From positions 100,966,433 to 101,030,432 of the forward strand of contig CM055092.1 in assembly GCA_029204225.1 (NCBI GenBank): a stretch of DNA of 64,000 bases. Reading direction: 5' to 3'. This stretch comes from Diphasiastrum complanatum (Eukaryota; Streptophyta; Lycopodiopsida; Lycopodiales; Lycopodiaceae). Numbering within the stretch: position 1 is the stretch's first letter; each line of letters starts with the position of its first letter. The notes beneath the pieces were generated by a model that was given only the letters and a program-made list of their open reading frames with translations, made no database searches and was not told where the DNA came from. Made by a program: the position numbers and the translations under genes. Of the stretch, positions 58,871-64,000 are shown piece after piece.

Positions 58871-59236
58871 ATGCAGGGGCAACCACCACGAGGAATAGAG
58901 GTTCTTTTCGATCTCTTACAAGCCCAAATCACCATGCCCTTCTACACAGCTGTCAAGTTTTCCAAACTCCTACGGGATGCCATACTGCAAAGCTCCCAGC
59001 AGCCTAATGTACCCGATGAGATGAGACGTTTGGAAAACATTGAAGTGGTTCATAATGTTGACATGAGCTTACTTCATATAGGTGTTGCTAAAGGTAGCAT
59101 CATCACTTTGCTTGTGCATTATAAAGCTTACCCATCTATACAAGTCATTCTCGATAGTGGGTCTGGCATGAATATTATCGCCCTGTCCTTAGCCAAGGCT
59201 CGGCTAAAGAGTATCCAAAACTCAGCAACCTTGTGA
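58871..59236 (+). pseudogene. gypsy gag end and retropepsin-like segment
   Basis: A 121-codon frame, with protease-like text in its second half: LLVHYKAYPSIQVILDSGSG, then MNIIALSLA. D-S-G is the aspartic protease active-site triad of gypsy elements. The frame ends shortly after, and RT is not found downstream. Confidence 0.7.
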
Positions 59237-60159
59237 ACACCCTACGACCACAGTCCTCCTGGAGGATCGTAATGTTGCTAAATAGCGATGAGCTGCTACA
59301 AGAATACTTGAAGGCATCGAGCTGGAAAAGGACCGATCCATATTACGTGCCTATCAAGAGAACAGATCCGGGCTGTCCTGAAAAGCTGTTGCAACTTGAA
59401 GTGTTGATGAGACACCCAAGAAACGAAGCCAATAAAGTTCTTAGTTTTACATAGGCAAGTGCGGATTCATGCCTTTCCAAGGACCATACGTCAAAGCAGA
59501 AGCAATGTAGTGGGACCTACAACACTATAGGGGAGGATAATGTTACCTGATGCCATGCCTCAAGTTGTTGATGCAGAACCTCTCCACTCAAAAGGGCTTC
59601 CAGCAGAGATGAAGTTGAGAGCCGAGTCAGAGAGCACGAGAATTGTTAGTGCTAGACTGAGATGTATATTTGTGAGCCCCATGGTAATTCCCAAAAGATG
59701 GAAAACCATGTGGGAGCTAGTAACTTAGACTCTCTCAACTTAAGTTATGTTTTTACTAAAGAGGCCTCCTATTATTATGTAAGAGGTGGAACCCAAATTT
59801 TTATAGAATGGGATTCACTCAGTTGTAAGAGGTGGAATCCAAAGTATTGTAAAATTGGATTCATTAGCTCGTGGGTATACATAGAGGCCTCCTCCACGAG
59901 TTTTCAAGCATGTGATACTATACTGAAATGTTGTTGCATTGTTAATTAAAGATCCTTCTATTTGCATTTCCATCTATGCTCCATTTTCATGCATTAAGTT
60001 TGAGTACTAATGTACGAATCTGTTTGTTGTCAATACTTCCTCCTTTAGGTTTGATTTTGTGATTAAGATCAAGTAGATGTGCAGGGCCTGTGGTAGATCA
60101 ATTTCATTCTAATCGGATGTTGCTTGTTGCTTGACTCCCTGAGGAGTTTTTGCTACAAG
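59237..60159 (+). other. Interior of the gypsy element without recognisable pol
   Basis: Short frames (59233-59454, 59540-59728, 59662-59949) show none of the RT, RNase H or integrase motifs. The polypurine tract is poor: CCCTGAGGAG near 60139 is the nearest purine-rich text before the 3' LTR. Confidence 0.55.
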
Positions 60160-60573
60160 TGTTGAGTGACAGTTGTAGCAAGCACTTTGTAGGATTCACA
60201 TTGTTTCTGTGTAGCTATTGTGTTGTTGACTTTGTTGATTTCAATAGGATCAGGTTTCAATCTCATTTCTTGTACTGCTTAGATAATATTAGTAATAATC
60301 TACAATCTGTAAGCATTAAGAAAGAACCAAAATAGACTGTAGAATATAGAAACTCAAATTCTGATAGATCCAGATTGAAGTTGAGCATCCATTATCAGTA
60401 GGATTGAGATCAGGCCATTGATGTGCCAACTGACAGGCGGGGTACATCACCATTGCACCATCATTGCACTATTGTCGGCAGAGTGAGAAGAAGAGCAGGC
60501 CTTGTCGGTAGTAGGCTTATTGGAATCTGTTGCATTATCAGAAGTAGAGACCGTAGAGAAAATAAAGCAAACA
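60160..60573 (+). repeat. 3' LTR, 414 bp
   Basis: TGTTGAGTGACAGTTG to AATAAAGCAAACA. Same length as the 5' LTR. Confidence 0.95.
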
Positions 60574-60589
60574 TGTATTTGCTCTCTTG

Positions 60590-61445
60590 CAATACATCCA
60601 ACTTGGTTAGCAATAACACAAGCATCTAGTTTGAACAACTTCCCATGTCTTTTACCTTTTGCACTTAAGATATCCTTCCTTTTGGTCATACAAGCATCTC
60701 AACTTTGAGGCCTTTACTTAGCAATTGACTCACACTAAGTAAATTCTTGGTAATATATGGAATCAACAAAACATCCTCCAAATGAATATTTCCTATTTGT
60801 AGAGAGAGAAATAGGAATTGTGCCAATCCCTTTGATTGCACACTCACCATCATTGGTTGTGTAGATCACCCTCTTGTCATCTCCATATGCCAACAAAAGA
60901 AGTGAAATACTCTTTGTGAAAAGTCATGTGTGAACTTGCTCCACTATCAATCCAACAAGGATCTAGATCTCCATCATTAGCAAGCATACATAAAGACATC
61001 ACAAAAGCATCATCATTTGCATCTTGACAGGCTAACTCGTCATTCAATTCTTTCACTCTCAAAATAAAAGTATTTGGACCTTCTTCACTATTTTGCAAAC
61101 AAGAAAAGATTTGCCTTCTTAGAGTCAACACTCTAGAAGTAGACTTGGATTCATAAATTTTTTTCAATGAATCCCAAACATCCTTTGATGAAGTGCTCTT
61201 ACCAACTTCCTTGAGAAGCTCATTGGTAACATTCATCTTTATCATGTGTAGAATCTTTTTGGCCCTCTTGTCATACCTCACTTGATCTTGTTGTATTTAT
61301 GGTCTCTCTTCCAAACCTACAACAATATCCAAAACATCATTCATCTCAAGAAGTGATTCCATTCTCACTTTCCACAATGACTAGTTACTTGAGGTAAGCC
61401 TATCATTGGCTTCAACATGACTCCACTTGATGTAGCCATGTAGCA
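60590..61445 (-). pseudogene. copia gag fused to protease and pre-integrase start (deleted inside)
   Basis: Minus strand. It starts near 61445 with RLTSSN, a stop, SLWKVRMESLLEMNDVLDIV, another stop, then a 134-codon frame: IKMNVTNELLKEVGKS, SSKDVWDSLKKIYESKSTSR, TLRRQIF and FILRVKELNDEL. It passes straight to CWIDSGASSHMTFHKEYF (protease). The zinc knuckle and about 100 residues of gag are missing. After a further frame change it reads VIYTTNDGEC, IKGIGTIPI and FKLDACVIANQVGC up to the gypsy LTR. Part of the same element as 57104-56145. Confidence 0.87.
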
Positions 61446-62406
61446 ATGACCTGATCCTCTCTTTCAACCAGTTTCAATGCACAAAGCACTCCTTTGAACA
61501 ACAACAAATGTTTTCAAAAGAAAAATCACAAAGATATGAAACTACTCAATTCTCTTCTAGCACTTATACAAAGCAAATCAACACATAGAATCGTGAAATC
61601 TTGATTAACCTATGATCTATACTCAATCTAATGACTCTTGCCACTTCCTTAGATTGAAAAACACTCAAATGAAGTTCAGTAACCTCACAATCTAGAAATC
61701 CAATCAAAATTAGGGTTTTGACAAAATCACAAAAAATTGATTATTTCAAAATCTACATGCAATTGCCTAAAACTTGATATGCAATCTTGTAGCCACCACT
61801 TAGGCTTTTCCAATGCTCTAAAAATCGGCCATTTCTAGTAAGTAATTTGTGAAATTGTAATTAAAAAGATTATAATCCTAAATAGAGTTTTGACCTACAA
61901 AAGATCCAATCTACAAATGCAAGAAACTTCATTTTGGTATAGAATGCAATCTAGCATGTTTTATCATTGATATCTTCTCCAAATCATTGATAGAAATTAC
62001 AAGCTAAGATTCACTAGCTATGCTAGAAAGCAAGACTTAAGCTAGAAAGCAGGAAGAGAGAATGCTTAAGGAGGCTAAAGAGGAGCAATCATCATAAACT
62101 GAATAAAGGAATACAATGCTGCCCTATATATACCCTCTCCCTGAATCAAATAGAGGATTCAAAAAAAAGGGAGGGAATAGGATTTGGACGGAAAATAGTG
62201 CGCCCTCCCAATAGGAGGACCCCCACTCCAAATCAACGTGACCAAGTCCTAAAAATATGACCAAATAGGGCCCAAGGCCAGTATATAAATAAAAAGGACC
62301 CTTAGGCTCGCTTATGCATAGTAACGAATAAAAGATGGACACGACAAATGTAATGAGCCAAGTCCAAAACTTTAGATGCGATTGCTTCCTTCATAACCTA
62401 AAACAC
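61446..62406 (-). other. Leader of the minus-strand copia element
   Basis: About 0.95 kb between PBS and gag with no recognised domain, comparable with the 0.77-kb leader of the 24-kb element. A 72-codon frame at 62342-62124 has no motif. Confidence 0.6.
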
Positions 62407-62420
62407 AAGCTCTGATACCA
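62407..62420 (-). other. Primer-binding site (minus strand)
   Basis: The complement reads TGGTATCAGAGCTT, immediately after the CA end of the LTR at 62421. Confidence 0.9.
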
Positions 62421-62747
62421 TGTGAAAGATTTCAGACTAATTAAGATCTGAATCCATAAGATGATCTTGGGTTAGAAAGACAACAACTCACCAATCTTTC
62501 GAATGTAGAAAAATCAGCATCTACTCTAAGAATGAGATGCAAAACTCTAATAGATATTGACAAACATGAACCAAAACATAAAATAATGTTGTTGTCCATA
62601 CAATAATAGTAAGCTACTTTATTTCACATGTGTGGATCTAAAAATAGCATTTAATAAGCATTCTACACATAGAATTGCAAGATATCACAAGTATAGTGCA
62701 CCAATGGATAGTAGAACCCAAGAGAACCATGTATAAGCATGAATGAG

Positions 62748-62837
<90 letters not shown>

Positions 62838-63083
62838 TCCCTCTTCCAACGAGTTACAACCTTCTATAACAGGTCCAAACCTAAGTTAAAACTTTGGTTT
62901 CCCTCCATAATGAAAAACCCTACTATTATTGTGACTAGACATCAACCAATTTAGTGTTTCCTAGCTTTGCCTTGGCTTGAACTCCACTTGAAGGCTCAAA
63001 TTCATGCAATTCTCTTCTCACGTGTGAAAGTACGGACTGCCACATGCAGAGTATAGTACCTGAACTTCCAAAATAATCTCACA
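62421..63083 (-). repeat. 5' LTR of the minus-strand copia element, ~663 bp
   Basis: In minus orientation it starts TGTGAGATTATTTTGG (63083) and ends GAAATCTTTCACA (62421). It is homologous to the LTR at 30588-31217. It carries CACGTGTG at 63019-63026 in U3 and CACATGTGTG at 62635-62644. An 84-bp GA run has expanded inside it, absent from the 30.6-kb relative, which has only short CTCTC there. Confidence 0.87.
62751..62834. repeat. (GA)n microsatellite inside LTR, 84 bp
   Basis: Pure GA run within the copia LTR. Confidence 0.98.
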
Positions 63084-64000
63084 ATAACAAAGTACTCAAC
63101 ACAAATAGCAAATATCAAACATCTAGACCACCAACAACATTTGCAGATTGAAAACCAAATTTTTACTCATAAATTGATGGAGAAACCATCACATATTTAT
63201 ACATTACTAGCTCAGATTTGAGCATTTTAGGGCTTCTCTGTACTTTTCATAGCCTAACCCTAACATCCAACCTAATTGATCATTGGATCCACCCTAATTA
63301 GGGTCCTTGATCTCGAGATCTAAAAACAATGAAAAACACTATATTTTTGGCTCCTATTTTCTCTCTACCCTATCTAAGCACTCTTTGGCCTTATTTCAAA
63401 GGTGCCTTTACAATGTAGGATGTAGAATAAGACTTTGGAAAAGCATCCTATGCTATTTGGTAGGTGTGGCATCTATTTACAAGTGACCAAAATTGGTCAA
63501 AACTAGTAACATAAAGTACCCAATATCCACATCAAGGATTCTTCAGAATCTTCAATATACAACATGGATGCAGCACCATTCATCTCAAATTTTCATGTCT
63601 CCACTACTACTCTCTCAAACCATTCACACGTCGATTCTCATCATGGCACATCACGTGGTCGACTATTTCACATCTTTCTTCCAATCCTAACCTTGCACCT
63701 ATTAATACTTTTTTTTAATTATCTGAACGCACTTTCCTTATAGCAAGAATCTCTTATGATCTTGGTCGGTGATAAACTCCTAGGAATCTCAAGTTGTTTT
63801 TCTTACCACTACCTTATACAAAATTGCCTCTCTAGCATTTCCAATCCATCGATCTCATCCCAAAATCTCCTCATCTCAATTGGATAAACAACTCTAGTAT
63901 GACTCTTGAGTGTCACTATTACCACCAAGAAGTTGTCCAAGCACAATAACATTCACCTCAACTTCTATGTGATGCCCATCGTATTTGCCATAATGTTCTT
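63084..64000. other. Right flank, no gene recognised
   Basis: AT-rich sequence with TTTTAGGGCTTC-like and ACCCTAATTAGGGT (palindromic, near 63292) words. Short frames have no motifs. The window ends here. Confidence 0.45.

Larger units (their letters stand above)
57105..60573 (+). mobile_element. Non-autonomous Ty3/gypsy element (gag and protease only), 3.47 kb
   Basis: Two LTRs of identical length (414 bp), a PBS, a leader with a 15-bp repeat, gag, a protease-like segment and about 0.9 kb with no RT, RNase H or integrase. I count about 36 differences between the LTRs, roughly 9 percent, so the insertion is old. It splits a minus-strand copia element (integrase at its left, protease/pre-integrase at its right). 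No 5-bp target duplication is visible, suggesting later deletion at a junction. Confidence 0.88.

Overview
This window is repeat-dominated nuclear DNA of a land plant. Evidence: several Ty1/copia elements whose primer-binding sites match the plant initiator-tRNA-Met type (TGGTATCAGAGC), Ty3/gypsy elements with an Asp-tRNA-like primer site, Helitron Rep/helicase remains, very long (CT/GA)n and (GT)n microsatellites, and two plausible spliced or TATA-driven nuclear genes. Species is not determinable from what I can read. A seed-free plant or another large plant genome is only an impression. I see no rRNA, tRNA, CRISPR or bacterial-type operons.

Layout. 1-13.5 kb: mostly non-coding. It holds a 21-bp minisatellite (1.7 kb), a stop-riddled copia pol fragment (3.7-5.8 kb, +), a copia gag start with PBS and probable LTR (8.4-9.06 kb, -) and three long CT tracts (10.2-11.25 kb). 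13.9-14.5 kb: an intact 126-residue gene on the minus strand with a TATA box and a GC-rich upstream segment. 14.6-18.1 kb: AT-rich spacer with microsatellites and a perfect hairpin. 18.2-20.15 kb: a decayed Helitron helicase (-). 22.2-24.17 kb: gypsy pol remains (-) with a copia sliver beside them. 24.17-29.91 kb: the best-preserved element, a copia element (+) with gag, protease, integrase, RT, RNase H and a complete 791-bp 3' LTR, but a truncated 5' LTR. 29.9-35.7 kb: more LTR elements of a related family, including one LTR (33.95-34.60 kb) with a PBS on one side and a polypurine tract on the other. 35.7-41.2 kb: a Helitron Rep pseudogene split by a 3.3-kb non-autonomous gypsy-type LTR element. 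That element carries 18 exact copies of the 7-mer ACTCGCC.

42.1-46.4 kb: the 3' exons of a spliced plant gene of unknown function (-). 47.0-48.1 kb: a TIR-bordered element. 48.9-56 kb: foldback elements, minisatellites, another copia-family LTR (51.1-51.9 kb, -) and GA microsatellites. 56.1-63.1 kb: a nested structure, in which a 3.5-kb gag/protease-only gypsy element with two 414-bp LTRs (+) is inserted in a copia element (-) whose 5' LTR lies at 62.42-63.08 kb.

Together the window records successive nested transposition, deletion and ectopic recombination. The two host-like genes (13.96-14.34 kb and 42.1-43.1 kb plus upstream) are islands. The least explained structures are the ACTCGCC array, the recurrent CACACGTGTG palindrome in LTRs and leaders of several retroelements, and the orphan 126-residue protein. 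Domain calls are by eye from conserved motifs, with no database search.
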